64,000 nt of DNA from Chitinophaga hostae (GTDB lineage Bacteria; Bacteroidota; Bacteroidia; Chitinophagales; Chitinophagaceae). The notes below the pieces were generated by a model, which worked only from the letters and a program-made list of their open reading frames with translations, was not told where the DNA came from and made no database searches. Shown in pieces: positions 8,289-18,547 of the stretch. Each line of letters starts with the position of its first letter. The first letter of the stretch is position 1. The stretch is taken from contig NZ_JAGTXB010000002.1 in NCBI RefSeq assembly GCF_018224885.1, positions 1-64,000 on the forward strand. Reading direction: 5' to 3'. A program made the translations under genes and the position numbers.

Positions 8289-9185
8289 CTATCGTTGGTA
8301 GCTTCCCGCTATTTTGATCAGTTTATCCGGTGCGTTGGTGATGATACCATCTACTCCGTCAGCGATCAGTTTTTTGAAGTCGCTGTCTTCGTCTACTGTC
8401 CAGGGCAGCACCGCTACTTTTTTAGCGTGTGCTTCCTTTACCAGGTCAGCTGTTACCAGCAGGTAGTAGGGACTGTAAATGGAAGGAGTGAACCCCAGCT
8501 TCTCCAGGTTGGCGCTGAAACTGTCTTTATTGCCAATCAGCAAGGCTGTTTTCTGCTTTGGGAATGACTGGTGCAATACCTGCAACGTTCTCACATCGAA
8601 AGACTGGATGATAACCCTGTCGGTGATCTTCTTTTGCTTTATCACCTGCATCAGCAGTTCTACAAATTCGGCGGGTGCCGGATTGTAGATGCCATCACCA
8701 TCCGGAGAACTTTTGGTTTCCATATTGTAATATACCGGTTTCAGGTGATGTGCTTTTACATAGGCTTCTACGCTGTCGATCAGGTTTGCGAGCAAAGGCT
8801 TATGCACCATCATTTTTTCCTGTTGCGGAAATCGCGGGTGAGGCTTCGTCCCAGCGTCATACCTGCTGATGCTGTCGTAAGTCATTTTATACAAAGCCAG
8901 GCTTTTCTCTTCCGCTTTGGTGATATCTGATCCATCCGGTTTGCGCATGAACTCTGCCGACATATAAGCATCATGTGATACAGCTAGCTTTTTATCGGCC
9001 GTAATGATGCAATCCAATTCCAGTGTTCTGGCGCCCAGTTTTACGGCATTGAGCATAGCCGGAATGGTATTTTCCGGCATCAGCGCCATGCCACCCCGGT
9101 GTGCCTGCACATCGATCGATTGTTGTGCTGCAGCGCTGGCAGAGATCAGGGCGCCAAATAAAGCTAAGGTGATACTACGGTTCAT
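8289..9185 (-). CDS. Glycerophosphodiester phosphodiesterase
   Basis: A 298-residue secreted GDPD with signal peptide (1-20, SASAAAQ). The TIM-barrel active site is visible: HRGGMALMPENT (catalytic His plus the PENT segment), LELDCIITADKKLAVSHDAY (Glu-x-Asp metal ligands and second catalytic His), and a C-terminal PWTVDEDSDFKKLIADGVDGIITNAP. It hydrolyses glycerophosphodiesters to glycerol 3-phosphate plus an alcohol. It is the last gene of a sigma-FecR-SusC-SusD operon, 23 nt after susD, so it probably acts on the ligand handled by that transporter, in the periplasm or at the cell surface. Confidence 0.92.
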   Translation of the reverse strand: MNRSITLALFGALISASAAAQQSIDVQAHRGGMALMPENTIPAMLNAVKLGARTLELDCIITADKKLAVSHDAYMSAEFMRKPDGSDITKAEEKSLALYKMTYDSISRYDAGTKPHPRFPQQEKMMVHKPLLANLIDSVEAYVKAHHLKPVYYNMETKSSPDGDGIYNPAPAEFVELLMQVIKQKKITDRVIIQSFDVRTLQVLHQSFPKQKTALLIGNKDSFSANLEKLGFTPSIYSPYYLLVTADLVKEAHAKKVAVLPWTVDEDSDFKKLIADGVDGIITNAPDKLIKIAGSYQR

Positions 9186-9208
9186 ATAAACGGTGATTTA
9201 TTTTAAAG

Positions 9209-10792
9209 TTATTTCAATAACCACATTTTACCATTGATATCATCCACATTATTGTATTGAGCAATGGCTGCATTATAGTTGGCGGTGTTGGCCGACTGTT
9301 CAGCAGTAGGGTATTTGTAACGCAAAGCAATTTTACCATTGTTACCGGTACCAACACCGGTAGTAAATACGGGGACGCCTGTACGACGCCAGTTGTAATA
9401 AGGTTCCAGTCCGCTGTTGAGAAAGAACGCCAGGTATTTTTGCTGCAGGATCTGGGTAAGTCCGTTGTCGTTGTTGCCTGCGTATTTCACGGTCGACTGG
9501 CTGTAATAAGTATCATAGTCCACATTAACGGGTGTGGCCACAAATGGATTAGGATCGGTTAACTTGGCGCCGGGAGGTAGGGAATAAGCAGTAATGGTGC
9601 CTTTTAAAGGAATGTTGTAAAATGCCATAGATGCTTTAATGCCGGCATTATAATATGCTTCCGCATTGCCTTTCGGACCGGAACTTAGCCAACCCCTGTT
9701 GATGGCTTCTGCGATGTTAAAGCACATTTCGGTGTAACCGATAATGGGGGTGGTTTCGCCGGTATATCCCAGGAAGTAACGGTAACGGTTAATGTAACTC
9801 AGTTTACCGCCACCATTCTGGCTGGCCAGCACACCCATGTCCAGCCCGGGATCCCCGCCCTGGAATGCGGCGAAACTGCCAGGGCTGGTACCCGCCGCTA
9901 CGATGCCCGGTGCGGGATCTGCTGTAATAAATACCCTTGGATCTTTCAGGGTAGTTAACAGGCTAACATATGTCGCAGAGATGTTGTTGAGGGCGCCGTC
10001 GGCAAAAGTTTCCCTGTTCATCGGATATTTGTTGGTAGGATTGAGCCATACGTATTGCAGGTTATCTGCAGGACCTTCCATGACCGGGTATTTAGCCGGG
10101 TTATTCACAATATCGGAAAATTGTCCGGCAACATTAAGGTCGGCATCGCCGGCAGCTTTTCTGCTGAGGTGCACCAATAACCTGAGTCGGAAAGTGTTTA
10201 CTACTTTTTGCCAGTTTTTCAGGTTATTGGAAAAATAGAGATCTCCCGATAATGATTGATCGTTGTTGCTGATCAGTTGCGTAAGGTCGGTGTTGGCGCT
10301 GTCGAGCCACAGAAACGCCTTTTGAAATACCACCTTCTGGGCATCATATTTGGGCTTCAGGTTACCAAGCCCATTGAGCGCTTCCGACATAGGGATATCA
10401 CCCATTTGTAAACTCATCCTCGAAAAGAGATAGGCCCTGAAAAATTTTCCCAACGCGCGGTAAGGATTTTGATCTTTGGCGCCAAACACCTTTGCCTGGT
10501 TTTCCATATTCACCACGTTGGTGAGTGTAGCATAAAGATTATCGCCGGCGCCAAAAAGGTATTGGTTATTCCCGAAATAGGAATTGTTCTGGAGCTGGAA
10601 CTGGTTGGTCCTGTCCATTTGCCCGCCGGGAGGATCTATCATGCTGCTCAGGATACCGTTGAACAACAGTGACGCAGGTACGGAGAGCGGCTTGTTCTTA
10701 TTGGTATACAGGTCGTCGAAGCTTTTTTTGCAACCTGCCGTCAGCAATAAGGCAATGCCGGCAGTGAATATATTTCTGATAACTGATTTCAT
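9209..10792 (-). CDS. SusD/RagB family surface lipoprotein
   Basis: A 527-residue outer-membrane lipoprotein with a signal peptide ending in lipobox LLTAGC (Cys at about 20). Helical TPR-like SusD features follow, such as YRALGKFFRAYLFSRMSLQMGDIPMSEAL. The later part resembles the SusD-like_2 group. Start ATG 10792 is chosen because it begins the signal peptide; an in-frame start at 10876 would add 28 residues overlapping susC. SusD proteins cap the SusC barrel and capture the ligand. It lies 16 nt after the susC stop and 23 nt before the GDPD gene. Confidence 0.92.
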   Translation of the reverse strand: MKSVIRNIFTAGIALLLTAGCKKSFDDLYTNKNKPLSVPASLLFNGILSSMIDPPGGQMDRTNQFQLQNNSYFGNNQYLFGAGDNLYATLTNVVNMENQAKVFGAKDQNPYRALGKFFRAYLFSRMSLQMGDIPMSEALNGLGNLKPKYDAQKVVFQKAFLWLDSANTDLTQLISNNDQSLSGDLYFSNNLKNWQKVVNTFRLRLLVHLSRKAAGDADLNVAGQFSDIVNNPAKYPVMEGPADNLQYVWLNPTNKYPMNRETFADGALNNISATYVSLLTTLKDPRVFITADPAPGIVAAGTSPGSFAAFQGGDPGLDMGVLASQNGGGKLSYINRYRYFLGYTGETTPIIGYTEMCFNIAEAINRGWLSSGPKGNAEAYYNAGIKASMAFYNIPLKGTITAYSLPPGAKLTDPNPFVATPVNVDYDTYYSQSTVKYAGNNDNGLTQILQQKYLAFFLNSGLEPYYNWRRTGVPVFTTGVGTGNNGKIALRYKYPTAEQSANTANYNAAIAQYNNVDDINGKMWLLK

Positions 10793-10808
10793 AAAAATTG
10801 TACTTGAT

Positions 10809-13800
10809 TTAGAATAACACATTAACATTAAAACCGAATCTGCGGGTGGTAGGCGTTTGCAAACCTGAAGAAGCAATAGCAGTATTATACTGTTCTACAT
10901 CAATACCTTTATATTTATTGTCTTTGTAGAAGTAAAGGAGGTTTCTTCCAACCAGCGACAAGGTTAAGCGGCTGATGAAAGTGCGGCTCAGCCATTGTTG
11001 CGGTAGGTTGTAGCCAATCACCACTTCTCTCAGCTTTGCATATGTTTTGCTGGTGAGCATACCTTCCTGTATCTGCCCGTAGTATTGTGTAGCCCAGCTT
11101 TGTACGGTACTGGTAGATTTGTTGGGCGCAAACTGAAGGTCTTTATAGTTGGTGATATTGCCATAGTTATCGTACATGATGGGAACCCCGTTGGATACCT
11201 GTACACCGTCGCCTACATAGGTGCCTTTGTAGCTACCTACGCCGGCGTTGGCATCGTCATCAAGTCTTGATTTGCCAATTGCGCCTTCCACGGTGGCGAT
11301 ATTGGCGCCTCCCTGCATGGTAAGGGAATACAGCCGGTTGCTGATCACACCTCCCACGCTGCCATCAAACTGGAAGCTGAAATTGAAATCCTTATAACGG
11401 AAATTGTTGCTGAACGACCACATGTAATCTGCGTTCATATAACCGAGGAATTGGGGATAAGGGTTCTTCAGCGGCTTGCCGCCGGCATCATATACAATCT
11501 GTCCTTCTTTTGTTTTTACAAAACCGGTGGAGTATAGCTTATCGGTCCGGTCACCTTTCTGGAAGTAGGTATTGTAGTTGGTTTGTCCCGGAGGCAATTC
11601 ATCATATACTTCTTTGAAAGTAGACCAGTTCACCAATACATCCCAGCTGAAGTTTTTAGCTTTCACGGCGGTGCCGGTCAGTGATAGCTCATAGCCGGTT
11701 TTCTTTGTTTTCAGTGCGTTGATGTAGTACGTAGTGTAGCCTGTAGAAGGGGAGATGGGATTGGGCAGGATCTGCGGACCATCAATATATTGGAATGCGG
11801 TAGCACTCAGGCCCAGCCTGTTTTTAAGCACCTTTACATCCAGCCCTTCTTCGAAGTTAACACGGTTAAACGTTTTGATGTTCGGATCAAAAATGCTGTT
11901 GGTAGAGAACGCCGCGGTAACATTATTATATTTTTTAGCGGTAGAGAAAGCGGATTGCAGTGAGTAATCCGGACCACCGTAAGGGCTTAAATAATTGTTA
12001 CCATATTGAGAGAAGTTCGTGTTCAGGCTATTGGCGGTAGAACCGTTTAACTGGCTGTATACATTATAGGGCGTAGCGCCGATATAGGTGGCCGTGGCGT
12101 CGCCATGTACTGTGGCAAAGGACCCTCTTACTTTCAGGAAAGAGATCACATCCGGCAGGTGTACATAATCGGAGATAACGGAAGCCACGGATACACTAGG
12201 GTAGAAATATACGTTACTCCCTTTTGGCAGTGCGGAAGATTTATCTACCCTGCCAGTGGCGGAAAGGGTGGCATACCGGCCTATAGATGCATCCATAGAG
12301 GCGTAGGCACTCAGCACACGCATGTCAGAGCTGAAGTTGTTTGTCATCAGCGTGTTCAGCGAGTTGCTGAAATTATACACGGTAGGCACTACCAGGTAAT
12401 CGGTAGAGGTGAAGTTGGAGTTATAGGTAAATGCTCTCAGGCTGGTACCGGCCAAACCGGAAACACTGATCAGGTGGTTGATCCGGTAGTTGTAGTTCAG
12501 CTGAATATCGGTATTGCTCTCGAACATATTCCGCCTGTCTTCCCGGTAATCGCCCTGGCCTAACGTTCTGGCATAAGTGTATGCACCCCATGGCATCTTT
12601 TCACTACGGAACAGGCTATACGTACTTACCTGTGTACGGCCGGTTACATCCAGGTGATCGTTTAGTTTATAGTTCAGGGATAAGTAGCCATTGATATCTG
12701 TTTTGTAGTGTCCTCTCAGCCAGTCTTCCACCATCATCCATGGGTTGTTATAGTGTACGTGTTCGGGGAAAACGATCTTCACATCTTTCTGACCCGGCTG
12801 CCATTTTCCACGGATATCCGGTGCATCTACGTTCCATTCGTCGCCTGTCCATACAGAAAGATTATATATCAGGCTGTTGGGGCCGTAGGTAACATCGGGG
12901 ATATTGGGAGTATAGGTTCTGCTGAAGTTCACATCTGAGTTAAATGTTAACCTGGGGCTGATCTTATAAGATGCGGTGGTGTTGAAGTTCACCACATCTA
13001 CGCCGGTATTCGGCACTATCCCGGTTTGATGGGATTGTGATACCGAAAAGCGTAAGGCGTATTTGTCGCCGGTGGCCGACAGCGACAGGTTGTTGGTGGA
13101 TTGAAAGCCTGGTTTCAGGAACCTTTCCAGGTTGCTTTTCCCATCTACATAACCGCGGTTTACATAAGGGGTTGGTTTGATATGCCCTTTATAAATAAGA
13201 TCCCCGAATACAGTAGTATAGGTTTGATTGGGATCATATTCGCCATCGTATTGCGGAAGCAGCTGTCCCCGGAATTTTGGTCCCCAGAGCTGGTATTGCG
13301 CATCCTGTACACCGCTGCCAAATCCATCTGCATAAGCATATTGTCCGTACATACCACCGCCATATTCATGCTGGGTATGTGGCATGGCAATAAAGCCTTT
13401 ATCGACGGAGTTGGTGGAGTTGAATTCTACGGACATGCCTTTTTTACTGCCGGCTTTTTTGGTGGTAATCAGGATGGCGCCATATTGTGCACGGCTGCCG
13501 TATAATGCGGCGGCAGCGGGTCCTTTCAGTACACTGTAACTTTCAATATCGTCGGGGCTGATGTTCCAGGTGTCGGAGCTGATAGGTACGCCATCTACTA
13601 CAAACAGGGTGATCTGGTTACCTCTCATCACTAAAGAAGGAGTACCCAGCATTTCAGTATTGGAGGCTACGGAAAGGCCGGCTACCTTACCGGTAAGACC
13701 GGTAATAGGGTTGGCATCTCTTGCTTTCACCAGGTCTGCGCCTTTTACTTCCTGTACGGCATAGCCGATCTTTTTTATTTCTTTTTTAACACCCAGTGCG

Positions 13801-14189
13801 GTTACTACCACTTCGCTCAGCGCTTTTGTGTCTTCCTGTAAACGCATGAGCAGGTTGTTGCCGGCGGCGCCGGTGTTTACTTCGAAATTTTTGTAGGTAC
13901 CTGGCAGGTAACCCATAAATGTAAAGGTGAAATCATATTTATTTCCTGGTATTAATTTTTTTAAGATGAAAATGCCTGCGCCATCTGTTACAGCGGAAAA
14001 ATGCTGATGCGTGCTTTGATCTGAGGCTATTACGCTTACGCCCGGCAGTATTTCGCCTTTTTCGCTCATCACCGTACCGGTTAGTTCAGCGGTTTTGTCC
14101 TGTGAAAAAGCTACCTGCCCGGACAGCCATAAAAAGAGGAAAAGCAGTAGCCCGGTTTTCTTCCGGAGTAGTTTGTTTTTTAAGTACAT
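10809..14189 (-). CDS. SusC/RagA TonB-linked outer membrane transporter
   Basis: A 1126-residue outer-membrane receptor. After the signal peptide come a carboxypeptidase-D-like domain (AELTGTVMSEKGEILPGVSV), the linker SEVVVTALGVKKEIKKIGYA typical of SusC proteins, the plug domain (KVAGLSVASN, PDDIESYSVLKGPAAAALYG) and a 22-strand-type barrel ending in RRFGFNVNVLF with terminal Phe. It imports a ligand across the outer membrane using TonB energy. I start at 14189 (MYLKNKLLRKK) at the signal peptide. FecR and ECF sigma genes directly upstream suggest it is transcribed under ligand-dependent sigma control. It lacks the extra N-terminal STN signalling domain. Confidence 0.95.
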   Translation of the reverse strand: MYLKNKLLRKKTGLLLFLFLWLSGQVAFSQDKTAELTGTVMSEKGEILPGVSVIASDQSTHQHFSAVTDGAGIFILKKLIPGNKYDFTFTFMGYLPGTYKNFEVNTGAAGNNLLMRLQEDTKALSEVVVTALGVKKEIKKIGYAVQEVKGADLVKARDANPITGLTGKVAGLSVASNTEMLGTPSLVMRGNQITLFVVDGVPISSDTWNISPDDIESYSVLKGPAAAALYGSRAQYGAILITTKKAGSKKGMSVEFNSTNSVDKGFIAMPHTQHEYGGGMYGQYAYADGFGSGVQDAQYQLWGPKFRGQLLPQYDGEYDPNQTYTTVFGDLIYKGHIKPTPYVNRGYVDGKSNLERFLKPGFQSTNNLSLSATGDKYALRFSVSQSHQTGIVPNTGVDVVNFNTTASYKISPRLTFNSDVNFSRTYTPNIPDVTYGPNSLIYNLSVWTGDEWNVDAPDIRGKWQPGQKDVKIVFPEHVHYNNPWMMVEDWLRGHYKTDINGYLSLNYKLNDHLDVTGRTQVSTYSLFRSEKMPWGAYTYARTLGQGDYREDRRNMFESNTDIQLNYNYRINHLISVSGLAGTSLRAFTYNSNFTSTDYLVVPTVYNFSNSLNTLMTNNFSSDMRVLSAYASMDASIGRYATLSATGRVDKSSALPKGSNVYFYPSVSVASVISDYVHLPDVISFLKVRGSFATVHGDATATYIGATPYNVYSQLNGSTANSLNTNFSQYGNNYLSPYGGPDYSLQSAFSTAKKYNNVTAAFSTNSIFDPNIKTFNRVNFEEGLDVKVLKNRLGLSATAFQYIDGPQILPNPISPSTGYTTYYINALKTKKTGYELSLTGTAVKAKNFSWDVLVNWSTFKEVYDELPPGQTNYNTYFQKGDRTDKLYSTGFVKTKEGQIVYDAGGKPLKNPYPQFLGYMNADYMWSFSNNFRYKDFNFSFQFDGSVGGVISNRLYSLTMQGGANIATVEGAIGKSRLDDDANAGVGSYKGTYVGDGVQVSNGVPIMYDNYGNITNYKDLQFAPNKSTSTVQSWATQYYGQIQEGMLTSKTYAKLREVVIGYNLPQQWLSRTFISRLTLSLVGRNLLYFYKDNKYKGIDVEQYNTAIASSGLQTPTTRRFGFNVNVLF

Positions 14190-14273
14190 AAAATTTAAAA
14201 TGATATTGGTGAATACGCATAGCAAGCCCGTTGGCGGGTATTGCCCGCCAGTAGCATGAAGCCGGATGTTGAT

Positions 14274-15308
14274 TTATCGTTGTTTACTGATGGTGAATAT
14301 GCCGTTTGCCTGGGTAATGTCAAACCGATTCATTTTTCCGATAATTTTCAATATCACAGGAAGTGAATCGCCTGGCAGTACTGTTCCGGTAAAGGCTATT
14401 CCGCTGATTTCTTTTTTATTATAATGGATAGCAACATTGTATTGCTCCGACAGTTTATCTAATACGGTTCCGATAGGTTCATTATTAAATGAAAGTATTG
14501 TTGAATGCAGTGGTGTATGATCCGGTGCTTTTTTATTAAAAGCAGATATGGCGATATTGTCTTTAGAAATATGATATTGCATTTGCTCTCCCGGCAGCAG
14601 GAAAATGGTGCTGTCCCAACCCCTGGCGGACCCATGTACGGGTTTGATCATTACCTTCCCGGTGAAGAGTTTAATGGTGACTTCCTTTTCGCACATGTTG
14701 ATGCAAAATGAAGTGCCAAGCGCCGTGGTTACGGTATTTCCGGCGTATACGGTAAATGGCTTCGACTGATTTTTATGCACATCAAAATACACTTGTCCTT
14801 TCATTTTTATCTCCCGTTTATTGGCTGGAAAGGGTTGTTTACAACTGATCTGGCTTTTGGCCGACAGCACAACAATGGTGCTGTCCTGCAGCGTTATTTT
14901 TTTCTTTTGGCCGGTAGCGTTGAGGTAAACTTTCCATTCCTGCTCAGTATGAGCACTATCCGGTTGTACCGGGAGCGCTTGCGCCATTTTCGCCGTGTGT
15001 TGTTTTTTTGTTGATAACGCTGTGATGCCCGCCAGGAACAACACCACCGCTGCGGCCACCCATCTTGTTTTTTTCAGGGTGAATACCGGCGTTTTTTTTA
15101 TTGGCAGCTGTTGAAGGATTTCCTGGTACATCATTTTACCTTCCGCAGGTGTCAGGCGCCCTTCATCTGTGCTTGCGTTCCATTCCTCCTGCAGATAGCT
15201 GTTCAGTATTTCCGGATTATTTTTCAGGTATGCAGCTATTGCTGATGCTTCCTCTCCGGTACAGGCGGCATCCAGAAATTGTTGAATTTGTTGTTTTGTT
15301 ATCTGCAT
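14274..15308 (-). CDS. FecR-type anti-sigma factor
   Basis: A 344-residue inner-membrane regulator. It has a cytosolic helical N-terminus, one TM segment (about 86-99, WVAAAVVLFLAGITAL) and a periplasmic FecR domain (QDSTIVVLSAKSQISCKQPF, VYFDVHKNQSKPFTVYAGN, TTALGTSFCI). The C-terminal DUF4974/STN-like segment ends VLDKLSEQYNVAIHYNKKEI...FTGTVLPGDSLPVILKIIGKM. It holds the ECF sigma factor encoded just upstream and relays a signal from the SusC receptor. The SusC here has no N-terminal signalling domain, so signal transfer may differ from the classical Fec route. Confidence 0.9.
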   Translation of the reverse strand: MQITKQQIQQFLDAACTGEEASAIAAYLKNNPEILNSYLQEEWNASTDEGRLTPAEGKMMYQEILQQLPIKKTPVFTLKKTRWVAAAVVLFLAGITALSTKKQHTAKMAQALPVQPDSAHTEQEWKVYLNATGQKKKITLQDSTIVVLSAKSQISCKQPFPANKREIKMKGQVYFDVHKNQSKPFTVYAGNTVTTALGTSFCINMCEKEVTIKLFTGKVMIKPVHGSARGWDSTIFLLPGEQMQYHISKDNIAISAFNKKAPDHTPLHSTILSFNNEPIGTVLDKLSEQYNVAIHYNKKEISGIAFTGTVLPGDSLPVILKIIGKMNRFDITQANGIFTISKQR

Positions 15309-15388
15309 GAATAGCTACGGTAATAAACGTATGCTATTGTTTACGTATAGGCGGTAAGGTAACCCCTGCTGTTAACATTTACTTAATA

Positions 15389-15913
15389 TCAGAGTAGCAG
15401 GTGCAATGATTTGATGGTACGCAATGCCTTGGTCACATGGTCTTCCACTGTTTTAACGGCAATACTCAGCTGCCGGGCGATTTCCTTATTGGAGTAACCA
15501 TATACCAGTTTCAGTTCAATTACTTTTTTTCTTACCGGTGGAAGTTGGGAGATGTAAGTGTGGATACAGTTATTCTTTTCGAAGGTGAACTGGGGAACTG
15601 TTTCCTGTTGTTGCAGGGTTTCGGTATGACTAAGAAATGTTTCCTGCAAACTGTGTTGCCGGGTTTGCATGCGTATATGGTCTACTAAAATGGAATTGGC
15701 AATAGTGAATACCTGGGTGTCGATGGAACAGGTTTCTGTTAAGGACAACCGGTATTGCCATATCTTGATAAAAGTACATTGGGTGAGCTCCCGGGCTATT
15801 TCGTGTTGTTGTTTCCTTTTCAGGAAGTAGTGAAATAGTTTGAGGTGAAACAGGTCATACAGCTGTTTAAACGCTTGTTCGTTTCCATCCTTTATTAGTG
15901 AAATGTTGAGCAT
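15389..15913 (-). CDS. ECF sigma-70 factor of the SusCD-GDPD locus
   Basis: A 174-residue sigma factor of the Bacteroidota FecI-like group. Region 2 runs through QAFKQLYDLFHLKLFHYFLKR and ARELTQCTFIKIWQYR. Region 4 is VRKKVIELKLVYGYSNKEIARQLSIAVKTVEDHVTKAL. It is the first gene of the five-gene minus-strand locus, 80 nt before the FecR gene. It likely activates the susCD-GDPD genes once released from FecR. Confidence 0.9.
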   Translation of the reverse strand: MLNISLIKDGNEQAFKQLYDLFHLKLFHYFLKRKQQHEIARELTQCTFIKIWQYRLSLTETCSIDTQVFTIANSILVDHIRMQTRQHSLQETFLSHTETLQQQETVPQFTFEKNNCIHTYISQLPPVRKKVIELKLVYGYSNKEIARQLSIAVKTVEDHVTKALRTIKSLHLLL

Positions 15914-16081
15914 TTAAATATAAATATTGCAGCAATTTATGGATCAGGATTCTGCAAAGTGAATTATAAATGACTAATCAGCAAGGTTATTTTAATGTTA
16001 AGCAAAGTGCCGGAGATCTGGATTTATAATATATATTTAGGGCGTTTTAGCTTTTGTTCATCCAATACCTATCGGTTGATT

Positions 16082-18547
16082 ATGTACGAAACAATCGTTT
16101 TTTTGTTACTGGTGGCCATTTTCATTGTGTTGTTAGTCTTTAAGGGAGAAACTGCATCTGCCATACTCATTTTAAAGAGTCAGATAGTGGACCTGCAAAA
16201 ACAGTTGGAACAGTATCGGTCCCAGGCCCCGCCGCCGCCTCCTATAGAAGAAAAGGTGCAGGAAGCACCTCTATGGACAACTGCCATTCCGGTGGTAAAA
16301 CCCCCGGAACCGGAGCTGTCCAAACCGGAAGTAATATTGGAAACGCCGGCACCCGTAACCCCACCGGAGCCGGAACCGGTGTATATGCCCGAACCGGATG
16401 CTGTGGCGCCTCCTGTGGCTGCGGTAGCTGACAATAGCTGGTCGGTATCGCCGGAAGTATTGGCTCATGTACCACCTGTAAACGAGGAACCTGAAAAACC
16501 TGGTTTCTGGGAAAGAAACCCGGATATTGAAAAGTTCATTGGCGAAAACCTGTTTAACAAAATCGGTATCGCCGTACTGGTGCTGGGGATCGGATTTTTC
16601 CTGAAATATGCTATTGATAAAGACTGGATCAATGAAATTGGCCGCACATTTATTGGTATCATCTGTGGCGGTTTGCTGATCGGGCTATCTTACAAAATGC
16701 GTAAAACCTTTGCGGCATTTAGTTCCGTGCTGGTAGGCGGCGGCGTATCCGTACTTTATTTTACGATCACTATTGCGTTTCATCAATATCACCTGATCAG
16801 TCAAACGCTGGCTTTTATATTAACCATTTTGATCACCGCCTTTACGGTATTACTTTCGCTGAACTATAACCGTAAAGAGCTGGCTGTAATTGCCATTATC
16901 GGCGGATTTTCAGCGCCGTTTATGGTAAGCAGCGGCGAAGGGAATATATTGGTACTGTTCAGTTATATACTGATCCTGAATATCGGTATGCTGGTGCTGG
17001 CGTTTTATAAGAAGTGGAATATTGTCAATATCATTTGCTACCTGGCCACCATCATGATTTATGGCGGCTGGGTGATATACCGGTTAAATGAGCAGCATCC
17101 GGCGAAGCCGGTACCTTATGGTACTGCGCTGGTATTCGGCACGCTGTATTACTTCGTGTTCTTTGCCATGAATGTTATTAACAACGTGCGGAACAGGAAA
17201 ACCTTTAACTTCCTTGATATCAGCATCCTGCTGAGCAATACATTCCTGTACTATGCTGCGGGAATGCTGATCCTGCACCAGATGAACGGTGACACATGGC
17301 AAGGAGTATTTACAGCACTGATGGCGGTGTTTAACTGTATTTTTGCGTATGGTCTTTACCGTAATGAGCGGGCCGACCGTACCCTTATATTTTTGCTCAT
17401 AGGCCTGGTGCTGAGTTTTGTGAGCCTGACCGCTCCAATACAGCTGCACGGTAATTATATTACCCTGTTCTGGGCCGCAGAAACGGTACTGCTGTTGTGG
17501 TTGTGGCAGAAGTCGGGTATCGTACTGATGAAGTATGTATCTGTAATTGTATTACTGCTCATGACTATCAGCCTGTTGATAGACTGGTCGCAACTGTATG
17601 ATGGCGCTCATCAGCACTTTATTCCTTTTGTTAATAAAGCCTTTGTCACCAGTGCGGTGGCGGTTACCTCGCTGTTTTTGCTGAGAAGGTTATGCAAAAA
17701 CGAAGATCCCGGGAAGCCGTTTGTGATAGATCTGTCAGTATCTTTCTACAGTATAGCCTTGTTGTCGTTGTCGGTTCTCTTTATATACGTGGGCGTATTG
17801 CTGGAGTGTTTGTTCCAGAGCAATTATTATTTCCCAATACTCACACCAGTGGTGGCGGGTATTTACAACTACCTGTTTGCAGGGATATTGCTGTACCTGG
17901 GTCGCCATAGATTTACCGCTATACGGTTGCCGTTATTGGGCCTGGCATTGATAGTTATATTGGCATTCCCCCTGTATTACAACCCGGCGATCATAGATAT
18001 AAGATCAGAAGTGCTGGCAGGTAAGGCGCCTACGGCATATTTTTTCCTGCAGTACGTTTTGGTGGCATTACTGGCGACGGTTATTTACCAGGCATGGAAA
18101 ATGATGGCCAGCTTTAAACGCCAGGACTATGAGCTGATATTCCAGTGGATTAGTTCAGCCGTAATCCTGTTCCTGATCAGCGCCAGCCTCGACCATCTCA
18201 TGGTGTTTATAGGCGGCCGTACCCCTGCAGATGCGGATGCGATATTGTATAATACGCACCGGGTGGGTTATGCCATCCTCTGGGGCGCCTTTGCTTTTAT
18301 TCTTATTTACCTGGGCTTGCGGTGGAAGTCGAAAGCCATACGTATTATTTCTATTTCGGTATTCGATCTTACCTTACTAAAGCTTTTCCTGTTTGATTTT
18401 TCAGGATTGGGAGAAGGAGGAAAGATAGCGGCTTTCATTTCGCTGGGTGTTCTCCTGCTGGTAATTTCGTTTATGTATCAGCGTTTGAAAAAAATATTTT
18501 TTGCAGATGATCAACAACAAAGCAATGTTCCTGAAAGCAATGAGTAA
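16082..18547 (+). CDS. DUF2339 polytopic membrane protein
   Basis: An 821-residue membrane protein. It begins with a TM helix (MYETIVFLLLVAIFIVLLVF), then a short coiled coil (about 28-46). A proline-rich linker follows to about residue 125 (many PEPE/PP repeats), then about two dozen hydrophobic segments. The motif FWERNPDIEKFIGENLFNKIGIAVLVLGIGFFLKYAID is the usual entry to the DUF2339 membrane core. The function of DUF2339 is unknown. The ATG at 16082 starts the TM helix; the earlier ATG at 15995 would add 29 residues of unlike sequence. It overlaps the DUF3999 gene, a pairing seen in many bacteria. Confidence 0.88.
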   Translation: MYETIVFLLLVAIFIVLLVFKGETASAILILKSQIVDLQKQLEQYRSQAPPPPPIEEKVQEAPLWTTAIPVVKPPEPELSKPEVILETPAPVTPPEPEPVYMPEPDAVAPPVAAVADNSWSVSPEVLAHVPPVNEEPEKPGFWERNPDIEKFIGENLFNKIGIAVLVLGIGFFLKYAIDKDWINEIGRTFIGIICGGLLIGLSYKMRKTFAAFSSVLVGGGVSVLYFTITIAFHQYHLISQTLAFILTILITAFTVLLSLNYNRKELAVIAIIGGFSAPFMVSSGEGNILVLFSYILILNIGMLVLAFYKKWNIVNIICYLATIMIYGGWVIYRLNEQHPAKPVPYGTALVFGTLYYFVFFAMNVINNVRNRKTFNFLDISILLSNTFLYYAAGMLILHQMNGDTWQGVFTALMAVFNCIFAYGLYRNERADRTLIFLLIGLVLSFVSLTAPIQLHGNYITLFWAAETVLLLWLWQKSGIVLMKYVSVIVLLLMTISLLIDWSQLYDGAHQHFIPFVNKAFVTSAVAVTSLFLLRRLCKNEDPGKPFVIDLSVSFYSIALLSLSVLFIYVGVLLECLFQSNYYFPILTPVVAGIYNYLFAGILLYLGRHRFTAIRLPLLGLALIVILAFPLYYNPAIIDIRSEVLAGKAPTAYFFLQYVLVALLATVIYQAWKMMASFKRQDYELIFQWISSAVILFLISASLDHLMVFIGGRTPADADAILYNTHRVGYAILWGAFAFILIYLGLRWKSKAIRIISISVFDLTLLKLFLFDFSGLGEGGKIAAFISLGVLLLVISFMYQRLKKIFFADDQQQSNVPESNE

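Noticed and set aside
12105..12563. 152-codon open frame on the plus strand inside susC
   Set aside because: Antisense to a well-supported SusC gene, with no recognisable domain or start context.
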